DNA of 64,000 bases from Achatina immaculata. Taxonomy: Eukaryota > Mollusca > Gastropoda > Stylommatophora > Achatinidae. Of the stretch, positions 47,605 to 58,471 are shown one piece after another; within the stretch, counting starts at the first letter, position 1, and every line of letters starts with the position of its first letter. The notes under the pieces are model-generated. The model had not been told where the DNA came from. It saw only the letters and a program-made list of their open reading frames with translations, and did not search any database. The DNA lies in NCBI GenBank assembly GCA_009760885.1, contig CM019713.1, positions 79,860,247 through 79,924,246 of the forward strand, read 5' to 3'. The translations under genes were made by a program, and so were the position numbers.

Positions 47605-49121
47605 GACAGTAACACTATAAGTTATATGGGTGATATAGGCACTCCCACTAGTGACAGTAGCATTATAAGTTATATGAGTGATATAAGCCAGTGACAGCAG
47701 CACTATAAGTTATATGGGTGATATAGGCACTCCCACTAGTGACAGTAGCACTATAAGTTATATGAGTGATATAAGCCAGTGACAGCAGCACTATAAGTTA
47801 TATCAGTGATATAAGCCAGTGACAGCAGCACTATAAGTTATATGGGTGATATAGGCACTCCCACTAGTGACAGTAGCACTATAATTTATATGAGTGATAT
47901 AAGTCAGTGACAGCAGCACTATAAGTTATATCAGTGATATAAGCCAGTGACAGCAGCACTATAAGTTATATGGGTGATATAGGCACTCCTACTAGTGACA
48001 GTAGCACTATAAGTTATATGACTGATATAAGCAAGTGACAGTAGCACTATAAGTTATATGGGTGATATAGGCATTCCTACTAGTGACAGTAGCACTATAA
48101 GTTATATGGGTGATATAGGCACTCCTACTAGTGACAGTAGCACTATAAGTTATATGGGTGATATAGGCACTCCTACTAGTGACAGTAGCACTATAAGTTA
48201 TATGGGTGATATAGGCATTCCTACTAGTGACAGCAGCACTATAAGTTATATGGGTGATATAGGCACTCCTACTAGTGACAGTAGCACTATAAGTTATATG
48301 GGTGATATAGGCATTCCTACTAGTGACAGCAGCACTATAAGTTATATGGGTGATATAGGCACTCCTACTAGTGACAGTAGCACTATAAGTTATATGGGTG
48401 ATATAGGCACACCAACCAGAGACAGTAGCACTATAAGTTATATGGGTGATATAGGCACTCCTACTAGTGACAGTAGCACTATAAGTTATATGGGTGATAT
48501 AGGCACACCAACCAGAGACAGCAGCACTATAAGTTATATGGGTGATATAGGCACTCCCACTAGTAACAGTAGCACTATAAGTTATATGTGTGATATAGGC
48601 ATTCCTACTAGTGACAGTAGCACTATAAGTTATATGGGTGATATAGGCACTCCTACTAGTGACAGTAGCACTATAAGTTATATGGGTGATATAGGCACTC
48701 CCACTAGTGACAGTAGCACTATAAGTTATATGGATGATATAGGCACTCCTACTAGTGACAGTAGCACTATACGTTATATGGGTGATATAGGCACTCCCAC
48801 TAGTGACAGTAGCACTATAAGTTATATGGGTGATATAGGCACTCCTACTAGTGACAGTAGCACTATAAGTTATATGGGTGATATAGGCACTCCCACTAGT
48901 GACAGTAGCACTATAAGTTATATGGGTTATATAGGAACACCAACCAGAGACAGTAGCACTATAGGTTATATGAGTGATTAAGCACACGAACCAGAGACAG
49001 TAGCACTATAAGTTATATGAGTGATGTAAGCACACCAACCAGAGACAGTAGCACTATAAGTTATATGAGTGATGTAAGCACGCGAACCAGAGACAGTAGC
49101 ACTATAAGTTATATCAGTGAT
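47605..49121 (+). repeat. 48-bp tandem array, left part (about 32 units)
   Basis: Each full unit encodes a 16-residue period on the plus strand, SDSSTISYMGDIGTPT. From 47,680 to 48,050, units shortened to 40 bp (lacking CACTCCCA-type text) alternate with full units and break the frame. From 48,058 to 48,981 nineteen full units keep one frame open. The minus strand is also open with a YITHITYSATVTSRSA period. Near 48,980-49,121 the unit changes to a second type (GATGTAAGCACACCAACC). It directly extends the gypsy pol tail. Confidence 0.95.
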
Positions 49122-49660
49122 GAAATTAAAAGGAGGACATCTATTGCTCTTCAGAAAGTAAAACAAATAAAGAATCTGTGGAGAGGAGCAGACAGAACCA
49201 CAAAAATAAGATTTTTAAGGGCATGCATCTTTCCCATCGCAACATATGCCTGTGAGACCTGGACACTTAACAAAACAGCTGAGAAGCACATAAATGCCTT
49301 TGAATTTAAATGCTATAGAAGAGTTCTCCAAATATCGTGGACACAAAAAAGAACAAATATATCTATACTACAAGAGCTTAATATTGAAGAAGGCTGGCTA
49401 GTAAAGAGGATTAAAGAGAGAAAACTTAAATATTTTGGCCACATTAAACATCATGATAATTTAGAGAAGACCGTATTGGAAGGATACATAATGGGAAAAA
49501 GAAAAAGAGGAAGACCGAAACGAAGATGGCTGCAAGACATCGTTGATGATCTGGAAATGGATGCAGCAGCAGCAGGCCATCTTGCTCACAACCGAGAGGC
49601 CTACAGGAGTGCTGTTTGGGAGGCAAAGTTCCGCAAGGGACATGCAAAGGAATGAATGAA
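49122..49660 (+). pseudogene. LINE-A 3' fragment inserted in the 48-bp array
   Basis: Carries an uninterrupted C-terminal reading (EIKRRTSIALQKVKQIKNLW, RACIFPIATYACETWTLNK, ILQELNIEEGWLVKRIKERK, GKRKRGRPKRRWLQDIVDD) to TGA at 49,653-49,655 and a GAATGAATGAATGA tail. Array units continue on both sides. A possible ATGAA duplication (49,120-49,124 and 49,660-49,664) is confounded by the tail. It is well preserved and so probably fairly recent. The open frame that joins array and LINE-A here is accidental. Confidence 0.92.
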
Positions 49661-50739
49661 TGAAGCACACCAGCCAGAGACAGTAGCACTATAAGTTATA
49701 TGAGTGATGTAAGCACACCAACCAGTGACAGTAGCACTATATGTTATATGAGTGATGTAAGCACACCAATCAAAGACAGTAGCACTATAGGTTATATGAG
49801 TGATGTAAGCACAACAACCAGTGACAGTAGCACTATATGTTATATGAGTGATGTAAGCACACCAATCAAAGACAGTAGCACTATAGGTTATATGAGTGAT
49901 GTAAGCACACCAACCAGTGACAGTAGCACTATATGTTATATGAGTGATGTAAGCACACCAATCAAAGACAGTAGCACTATAGGTTATATGAGTGATGTAA
50001 GCACAGCAACCAGTGACAGTAGCACTATATGTTATATGAGTGATGTAAGCACACCAATCAAAGACAGTAGCACTATATGTTATATGAGTGATGTAAGCAC
50101 ACCAATCAAAGACAGTAGCACTATAGGTTATATGAGTGATGTAAGCACAGCAACCAGTGACAGTAGCACTATATGTTATATGAGTGATGTAAGCACACCA
50201 ATCAAAGACAGTAGCACTATAGGTTATATGAGTGATGTAAGCACAGCAACCAGTGACAGTAGCACTATATGTTATATGAGTGATGTAAGCACACCAATCA
50301 AAGACAGTAGCACTATAGGTTATATGAGTGATGTAAGCACAGCAACCAGTGACAGTAGCACTATATGTTATATGAGTGATGTAAGCACACCAATCAAAGA
50401 CAGTAGCACTATAGGTTATATGAGTGATGTAAGCACAGCAACCAGTGACAGTAGCACTATATGTTATATGAGTGATGTAAGCACACCAACCAGTGACAGT
50501 AGCACTATAGGTTATATGAGTGATGTAAGCACACCAACCAGTGACAGTAGCACTATATGTTATATGAGTGATGTAAGCACACCAATCAAAGACAGTAGCA
50601 CTATAGGTTATATGAGTGATGTAAGCACAGCAATCAGTGACAGTAGCACTATAGGTTATATGAGTGATGTAAGCACACCAACCAGAGACAGTAGCACTAT
50701 AGGTTATATGAGTGAGATAAGCACAGCAATCAGTGACAA
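49661..50739 (+). repeat. 48-bp tandem array, right part with 96-bp higher-order unit (about 22 units)
   Basis: Units of the second type alternate CYMSDVSTPIKDSSTI and GYMSDVSTATSDSSTI (codons for Cys/Gly and IKD/TSD), giving a 96-bp dimer repeated with very little divergence for most of the stretch. Both strands stay open throughout. No start, promoter or splice signals tie it to an expressed protein. Confidence 0.95.
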
Positions 50740-51579
50740 ATGACATTAAAATCATAGTTTTATCATAGAGCAGAAATGAGCTTTGCAAAGAGACTGCAAC
50801 TGGCAGACCTATAGAAAGATCAGACCAGTGATAGGGCAAGATGAAGGATTTAATTAAACGGTTCAATAATTGGACTTTATAGCTAGACTCGACAAAAACC
50901 GGACAAATTACTGATATTCCTGGAACTCGCTATATCAGGAAATGACAAAAATATTCTTTGGAAGCAAAGGTTTCAAACTGATGTGCATAAATGTATATTA
51001 AATGACAACTAGATATATCACATTTGTTCACACTAAGTATGTGTTATGGAATGTGAGCGTTATAATCCCATTGTTCCCACTGAATATGAGCTACAGAGGA
51101 TTAGCTAATGTAAAACATCACAAGGACAGTCACGTATTTAGTTGAGGAGTTTAAACTACACAATCTACATGTGGTTATGATGTTATTTTGTTTTTGTCAT
51201 TTGAACGAATGTAATGATTGTGTGATAAAACACTGTAATCAAAAGATTTATGAACTAAAGAAGAACTATGAATTAATGTTTTACGGGCATGTTCTTGAAA
51301 AAGATATAAATATGGTGATATATGTTCTTTTGTTATATGATAATTATGAAAGATAATATGAGAGAATGTGATTACCATGTGTTTAGATGATGTAGTCGGT
51401 ACCGTTATCATTCTGACTAAAGCAAAGGGTGGTAATTGCAAAGTGATTTTTTTATCGTATGCTGTTGTTCAGGCGGAACGTATTGTGGCAGTATGTTACT
51501 TACAAGGCACTTTGATATTTTTTAAAGTCATAATGTTAACCATATCACTAAAACAAGGGTGGTAGGTAGCACAGTCCTC
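50740..51579. other. Flank of the array, no recognised gene
   Basis: AT-rich sequence, possibly the 3' non-coding/LTR part of the gypsy element that carries the array. Nothing decisive. Confidence 0.3.
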
Positions 51580-52453
51580 TGTAAGTTAGGATTATTGCAT
51601 TATTATTATTATTATTATTATTACCTGTAATAACATCATTGTTATAGAAATCAGATTAGAAAAGGTGAAAAATGTGAGAGATGGTCGCTCCTACATTAAT
51701 AGAAAACAGATTCCTATGACCGATTCCCTTGACCCTTGTGATAGACCATCACGACTGGACGCTGACAAGTGTAACTGAAAAAACAGACATGGACAAGGGG
51801 GTGGACATGCATGACAACTCAACTAGAAATTTATGATTCAGGAAGAAACTGACCAGCATACTAAAACTAATGGACTAGTTTCGAATGACAGGACAGAATT
51901 ACCGAGCTGTGAGTTAAATAAGGAAACGGGACGCAATGGGGATGGGGGAGGGGGGGGGAAGACAAAGATTGACTGGTAGGAAGACGTAAGGAAGACAGAG
52001 TTTTTAGAACGAGAAGTAGTTTTAGGTCAGACAGAGGAAACGCTACGAGTTAGAAAGGGACTATTACTACTACAGTGTGTGAAATGCAAGTTTGATATTT
52101 TGGAAAGTTCTGAAAAATGCATTTACAGTTAATTTAATTAGAAAACTGTGAGCTTCGGTTCATGCGTATTAAAATGATCAATATAAATCTGACTCAAGAA
52201 CAAACTATATAGAATTATACTATGACTATGTGTGTATAAAGAGTTCAGTCTTATGAACTGTGGAGTGACATTCTGAACTGTTGAAACAAACAAAAGGAAG
52301 AATTGGGAATGTGTATTAATAAATTCAAAAGCTAGAAGGAATGTCAAATGCTGTCGCGGTTACCACCTAAAATAGTAGTGAGAGAAAGTCAACTGAACAA
52401 TAATATAAAAGATGAAACAGCACTACAAAACTAGATAGACAAAGAACATAACA
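51580..52453 (+). mobile_element. Candidate solo LTR E, copy 3
   Basis: Starts TGTAAGTTAGGATTATTG with a TTATTATT tract and ends near ATAACA. Internal homology to copies at 26.4-27.2/28.7-29.0 kb and 45.6-47.1 kb. TCCTC lies just outside the left end and one base outside the right end, a possible but imperfect target duplication. Includes a poly-G run at 51,945-51,958. Confidence 0.5.
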
Positions 52454-52519
52454 TTCCTCAATAAAAGTTATTACCTTACTTTGTTATAGCATCATCGAAA
52501 CGTGCTATGACTTTCTCGC

Positions 52520-53295
52520 ACCCGAGTGAAACAATATCTAGAAATCTATGGTGCGGAGGTTAGTAAAGCTAAAGATGTCTGACATCTCCTGCCGACTGAT
52601 GAATGTATCCAACAAGGGTCTATGGCCATACTTAACTACGAAGTGCCTATTCGCCAGAAAATGTTTCAACTTCTGCGTGGCGTAATGGACAGCATACGCT
52701 TCTATCTCGATAGTGGCCCACTTCATCTGAGAGGCCGACAGCTTCTGTGAACGAAAACAAATTGGCTCTTCAACAGAAAGCCCATCAGAAATGGAAGCCG
52801 TCGGCACCAAACAGACTCCAACCGCAGCATCCTATATACATGGTAAGTGGTTTCTGCAAATCATGAAACGAGAGAGGCTGTATCTTCACAAGGTGATATT
52901 TCAGAAACTCAAACGCCATATGACAGTCTGTAGACCATTTGAATCTATGAACCTTCTTGGCGAGGTCAACAACAGGAGCCACTATCTCCTAAAAACGGGG
53001 AATGAAATGTCTTTAATAGCTACACGTCCCTAGATAAGAGCGCACCTACTTAACATTCAGAGGAGACGGCATTGTGGCAACGTCTCTGATCTTCTCAGGA
53101 TCAGGAGATATGCCTGACTGACTGATCACATATCCGAGATACTTTGGCTTATTAACCTCCTCTAGCCACTGCTAGGTCCCCTCCAGATCTTCCTACAGTC
53201 GCCATGGCCTGACTGAATATCAAGTCATTACTGACTTGGAACAGGGAATCTTGCAACAGGCCCAGCAAATCTGACGTGGACGGAGCTGAAGCCAT
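52520..53295 (-). pseudogene. Gypsy-like element with gag fused to pol by internal deletion
   Basis: The minus strand from ATG at 53,295 reads gag start MASAPSTSDLLGLLQDS for about 45 codons, then passes near 53,170 directly into pol: LEEVNKPKYLGYVISQSG, SPDPEKIRDVATMPSPLNV, VRSYLGTCSY, KWSTDCHMAFEFLKYHLVK and RNase H text (ICFRSQKLSASQMKWATIE, FVVKYGHRPLLDT). The RNase H TDH motif reads YGH, losing a catalytic Asp. Protease and most of RT are missing. Stops are present. Same family as 1-587 (gag) and, from the adjoining RNase H text, 44,095 (pol). Confidence 0.82.
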
Positions 53296-53989
53296 CGATC
53301 TTCGTTCACCTAGAGCAAGCTACCACTTCTGTCAATTACAAACTATATATCTACAGAAAAAACAAAGCACTGCAAACCCAATATATGCAAACAAAATCAA
53401 ACTCTACCTAATCCTGTAAGAAAATAACTGCCATTTTCTTAACACAACTTTCCATAATATATATATATATATACTAAATTATCTCTAAACAATTATCAAG
53501 GAAGAATTGTCCAATAATAAACATCAAACCTCAACAAAGCACTAAACCTGAACTAAACTAAAAGTCCACAGTGTCCATGAAAGAATCTAAATCCACTGTA
53601 TCCAAAAATAAAAGAAAGAGAAACAAATGTTCATTATATTCTTAGCTAATCTCCAACAGAAGAATTACATCCTTGGGACATGATAAAGTGAACTGTTCAT
53701 TCAGTCTTTCATAAATGGAAGTATATTCCGACGAAATACAATGTTCCAACGATGTTCTGTTCCGTGTGCCGTCACTGGGGATCTCAGCTGCAAAAGCCCG
53801 GGCTATGAAAGTCAATAAACAATTTGTTACCTGTCCTTTTTTGAGAACATTGCTTGGTCTGGACAGCTTCTGATAGCCGGACTAAGCTGAAGGTGACGTA
53901 GGATTCACTCACATATGCCCGGACTGCTACATGAGGTAAGGGCTGGGGTCTAGAACCGCTGGAAGCAAAGGAGCTACAGTCATCTGGTC
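53296..53989. other. Leader of the gypsy remnant and unassigned sequence
   Basis: AT-rich with a short (AT)n at 53,457-53,473. Nothing else recognised. Confidence 0.35.
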
Positions 53990-55000
53990 GGTCTAGACCT
54001 CATCGTCGTGTTCAAAAAGTCAGCATCTTGTGCAAGTAGAAAGTTGGTAGAGCATGAATGGCGTCATCATCTGAAGCAAATTTGCGACCACTGAGCTCCT
54101 TTTTGAGTTTAGTAAGCAAGTAATATTCCCAAGTGCCCACATAGGGGAATAAGGAGGATGTTCAAGAAGCCGCATTCATTAATGGCAGCCATTGCCACCA
54201 TCGACTTGTAAACTTGAGCATTGCCTTGGTGAAAGATGACTCCTCTCGTCAATTTCCCTCGATGCTTTTCCTTCAATTTGACTCACAGTTGCTTCACAAG
54301 ATTACCGTAATAGGTCCTGGTGATCGTTTAGCCCTTTTGACGATAGTCTACCAATAACACTCCTTCTGAATCCCAAATGATGGAAGCCATGACTTTGCCT
54401 ACAGACAGAACCACACTTACTTTCTTTGGAGGTGGGGATCCATAATGTTTCCACTGATTTGATTGTTCTTTGGTTTCTGGTTGAAAATGATGAACTCAAG
54501 CCTCATCCAGTGTCACAAATTGCTGAAGAAACGTCTCAGGATCTGCAGAAAAATGGCCAAGATTGTCTCTTGACATGTTGAGAAACTGTCGTTTGTGATC
54601 AGCTCCAACAAGTTTCGTGACCCATCGAGCAGAGACCTTTGTCATTTGAAGTTCATTGTGAATAATGGATTGAACACGTTCCTGGGAAATGCCCAGCTCA
54701 GTAACAATGTACCGCTCACTTAGTCGTCGATCCTCAATTATCATGTCAAGGATTCTGCTGCTAGTTTCATCTAATGTTACCGGTCTTGGTCTTCCTGGAC
54801 GGGGATCATCTTCCAGACTCTTTCTTCCATGTCTGAATTGAGCTCCTGATTTCTTCACTGTGTTGTAAGAAGGGGCTCTCTAACCTAGTCTCCAGCATAT
54901 CCTCATGGATCTCTTTCGATGGTAAGCTCTTAATGCAGAGGTAGCGAATGACTGTTCGATGAGAAATTTGTATTCATTTTCGCAATTTCTGCCACACTTA
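53990..55000 (-). pseudogene. Mariner transposase, decayed
   Basis: The minus strand gives a mariner/SETMAR-type transposase: HTH text RTVIRYLCIKSLPSKEIHED, PSYNTVKKSGAQFRHGRKSL, EDDPRPGRP, DRRLSERYIVTELGIS, MTKVSARWVTKLV, then the catalytic part FVTLDEA-stop-VHHF, SNQWKHYGSPPPKKVSVVLS, KVMASIIWDSEGVLLVDY, GKLTRGVIFHQGNAQVYKSM. The first catalytic Asp is present (LDE) but the following Trp is a stop. The second Asp (normally HxDNAPAH) is Gly. The third region is frameshifted. A frameshift near 54,885 joins the N-terminal HTH. It lies inside an intron or upstream of the double EGF exon. Confidence 0.88.
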
Positions 55001-55174
55001 CCACTTCTGTAGACAGTAAAAAATTGGTTGGAGTTAATTTCTTGAAACTTGTTGTTTAATCTTATATTAACATGATCTACAAATGCACCTGATATCAACT
55101 GTGTGTTTCAAGTATTTGTACCTTATGGTGAGAACTTATTAATCATCCCTCATATGATTTCTGTAGCAACTTAC

Positions 55175-55411
55175 TTTCATTGCAGAAATGTCCCATGTGA
55201 CCAGGCACACAATGAAGACATCCACCATCCCGCTCACTGCACTCAAAATTTAAACACTTTTCGCTGCAGACAGATGAACAGTTATATCCGTAAGTACCAG
55301 GATTGCAACCGCGCTCACATAATCCGGTGATCAAGTTGCATACTCCGCCAAAGTGACATTGGCAAGTATCATTGCAGTATATTCCATAAGTGTCGCTTGG
55401 ACAGACGGTTT
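55175..55411 (-). CDS. Double EGF-like exon of a multi-EGF receptor
   Basis: A 237-bp minus-strand exon with acceptor CCTTGTTTTAG/AA before 55,411 and consensus donor GAAA/GTAAGT after 55,175, phase 1-1. It encodes an initial six-cysteine segment (CPSDTYGIYCNDTCQC, GGVCNLITGLC) and then a full eight-cysteine module (CNPGTYGYNCSSVC to CVPGHMGHFC). It is the most 5' exon seen in this gene; 5' exons (signal peptide, any lectin or other N-terminal domain) are not in the visible sequence. Known relatives are membrane scavenger/adhesion proteins with EGF stalks. The exact gene is not assigned. Confidence 0.85.
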
Positions 55412-55747
55412 CTAAAACAAGGAAAAGTAAAATAAGGCTGGCAGTGTTTACAATACCGACATTGCAAACATAAATGAGAAATAAAATTAAGTTTTAACTC
55501 TACGCAAAGGAGATTAGACTATTATTAGTTCTATTACTGTATGTCAAGAAATAAGCACTAAAATGCTAGATCTAACCCGTTTTCCTCCATGAAACAAATC
55601 AAAGACAATAAAAGTACACTGCCAGAGGCACTAGCAACGTTTCTTTGCACAGTTCTTTAAGTTGACGTGGAAAACTAAAAAGGAAAACGAGGTAAGGTTT
55701 AGACAGGATAATGAAAATAATTTATTTTACATATAAGTAGAAGACAA
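55412..55747. other. Intron or upstream sequence
   Basis: No gene recognised. Ends at a poly-C run (55,750-55,760). Confidence 0.35.
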
Positions 55748-55961
55748 TCCCCCCCCCCCCACCCGTGGTACCCGGGATCTGCAAAGAATAGGACCACTGT
55801 ACCCTACCACGCATGATCGTAAAAGGCGACTAAGGAGGGTTCAGCATACGGCCAGCAACCCTATCTGGTAAAAAAAAAACTATCAGACTGCTACAGAAAC
55901 GGAAGCAAGGGAAAAAACAAATGCAGGTGGAAGGAGAAATGCGTATCAGGAAACTGAGCCC

Positions 55962-56696
55962 ATGAAGGTTGTGGATGAAAGCCAGCCACTGGAAGTCCCC
56001 AGCCCGACTGCAGACCTCCTGGAACCTAAACACAAGATGCAAATAGGCAGCTGGAATGTAAGAACACTAAACCAGACTGGAAAACTAGCACAAACCATCA
56101 GGGAAATGCACAGATACAAACTAGACATACTAGGAATACAAGAAGCAAGATGGACAGGACAAGGCAGAAGGAAATTAACAACACAGCACACAGACGATAC
56201 AATAATATGGTCCGGTAAAGAAGATCTTCATGAAGGAGGAGTAGCATTGATTATAACAAAAGAAGCATCAAGAGCATTGCTGAAATGGACCCCAATAAAT
56301 GAGAGATTATTATATGCAAGGTTCAACTCAAGATTCACGAAGCTGTTTATTATAGTTTGTTATGCACCAACAGAAGCAGCTGAAGAGGAATTAAAAGAAG
56401 ATTTTTACAACAGCCTCCAAGCAACAGTAGAAACAACACCCAAGCATGATATGCTACTCATCTTGGGCGATTTCAATGCAAAAGTAGGTGAAGGAAATGA
56501 AGATAGAAGAAGAATCATGGGAAGAGAAGGAATCGGAGAAATAAATGAAAATGGAGAAAGACTGTGCAGTTTCTGTGAAGAAAACATGATGACCATTGGA
56601 GGGACAATTTTCCAACACAAAAACATCCATAAGGTGACTTGGAGGTCACCAGATAAAAAAAACAGAAAACCAAATCGATCACATACTAATAAATAA
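55962..56696 (+). pseudogene. LINE-D apurinic-type endonuclease
   Basis: Motifs: MQIGSWNVRTLNQTGK (Asn), LGIQEARWTGQGR (Glu), IIVCYAPTEAAEEELKEDFY (Tyr), LLILGDFNAKVGEGN (Asp/Asn), then KVTWRSPDKK. An A-run indel around 56,660 shifts the frame so that NQIDHILINN and the SDHN His motif (56,750) lie in the next frame. Nicks target DNA in functional relatives. Confidence 0.85.
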
Positions 56697-56721
56697 CAAG
56701 TGGAAACGGTCACTACAAGAT

Positions 56722-58471
56722 GTGCGAGCAAGGAAAGGAGCAGATGTAGGAAGTGATCACAACCTTCTGGTAGCAAAAATAAAACTAAAATTAAGGAAAG
56801 CCAAAATCGGAGAACACAGAAAGATATATTTTGATACAAGAAAACTGATATACCAGCAAACAAGAAATGAATTCTCAATAGTACTTAAGAACCGCTTCAG
56901 TGTCCTACAAGACGAAGCAGAAATGTCCATATTAGAGTTCAATAAAACACTACAGGAAACAGCAAAAGAGGTGCTGGGATATCGAAAAAGGAGAAAAGAG
57001 GAATGGATAAGCGAGACCACATGGGAAAAAATAGAGCTAAGAAAAGAAATCAAGAAAAAATTACTGAATACCAAATCACAACGGCTTAAAGAACGAGTTT
57101 TAAGTAATTATGCACAAAAAGACAAAGAAGTGAAGGAATCATGGCGTCAAGATAAACGTCAATATTATGACAACTTAGCAGAAACAGCAGAGAAAGCAGC
57201 ATATACAAATGACATGAAAACCATATATAAAATCACAAAGTAGATGACAGGTAACTTCAACACAAGATGTGAAAGTGCAGTAAGAACACAAAATGGACAA
57301 CTGGTCAGTGGAGAAAGAGAAAAAACTGAAAGATGGAGGGAACACTTTAATACCCTACTAAACAGAACAAAAGCAGCACAAACAATAGACATACCTGAAG
57401 CAAAAACGGAGCTAAACATCAATACAGGACCAATAACAATAAATGAAGTAAAGGGGGCGATAAAGAAGTTAAAATCAAACAGGGCACCAGGTGAAGATGA
57501 AGTGACTGCTGAGATGTTGAAAGTAGAAGAAACAGAAACACCAAAACAACTTTGCCGGATATTACAACAAATTTGGGATCTAGAAAAAGCCCCAGAGGAA
57601 TGGAAAACTGGGCTTATAGTAAAACTACCAAAGAAGGGTGACCTCAGAGATTGCAGGAACTGGAGAGGCATTACCCTACTGCCACTCACCAGTAAAGTAT
57701 TTTGCAGAATAATCATCAAACAGAATTGTACCAACACTTGAGGAAAAACTTCGGAAAGAGCAGGCAGGATTTAGGAAAGGAAGATCATGCATAGACCACA
57801 TATTTGTACTTAGACAAATATTAGAACAGGCAAATGAGTGGCATAGCACAACATATGCATTATTCATAGATTTTGAGAAAGCCTTTGACAGTGTCAACAG
57901 AGATGCACTGTGGAAAATCCTAAGATGGCATGGCCTCCCCCATAAAATAGTTAATGTAATCAAAGCCCTATACGAGGGTTTTCAGTGCACAGTTATCTGT
58001 GGAGAACATGCCTCCAACAGCTTTAGGGTACAAACAGGAGTGAAACAGGGATGTGTACTATCACCAACATTATTTATCTTGGCAGTAGACTGGTTAATGA
58101 AGGAGGCAACATCAGACAAACGCAGAGGATTACATTGGACCCTTGACACAGTGCTGGAGGACCTTGACTTTGCGGACGACATTTGTCTATTATCAAGCAG
58201 TCACAAAGATATGCAAGAGAAAATAAACAAAAAAACTCAGAATACAAATAACATAGGACTAAAGATCAACGCAGGAAAGACAAAGTTAATGAAACAAAAT
58301 GTGAACAACAGAAATGTACTCAGAGTAGATAACAAGTTAGTGGAGGAGGTCAACGAATTTGTATACCTTGGCAGCAGAGTAGTAGAAAATGGAGACATCA
58401 CAGAGGACATCAACAGCAGACTTACTAGAGCAAGCCAGGCTTTTGCAATGTTGCAGACTATATGGAAATAA
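56722..58471 (+). pseudogene. LINE-D reverse transcriptase, palm and fingers
   Basis: Segments in order: DVGSDHNLLVAKIKLKLRKA (end of endonuclease), a charged linker to 57,240, a TAG, NRAPGEDEVTAEMLKVEE, GLIVKLPKKGDLRDCRNWRG, ITLLPLTSKVFCRIIIK. A frameshift near 57,720 leads to EKLRKEQAGFRKGRSCIDHI, FIDFEKAFDSVNRDALWKIL, GVKQGCVLSPTLFILAVDWL and DLDFADDICLLSSS with the FADD box intact. Frame lost again at 58,468. Confidence 0.85.

Noticed and set aside
49017..49655. Fusion gene of array peptide and LINE-A C-terminus
   Set aside because: The insertion point lies within a repeat unit and the joined frame is accidental.
47605..50739. CRISPR-like regularity of the 48-bp array
   Set aside because: There are no unique spacers between repeats. 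The whole unit repeats, and the context is a eukaryotic retroelement.
49601..50866. 421-codon minus-strand open frame as a gene
   Set aside because: It is the reverse reading of the 48-bp array plus a LINE-A end. The period explains its length.
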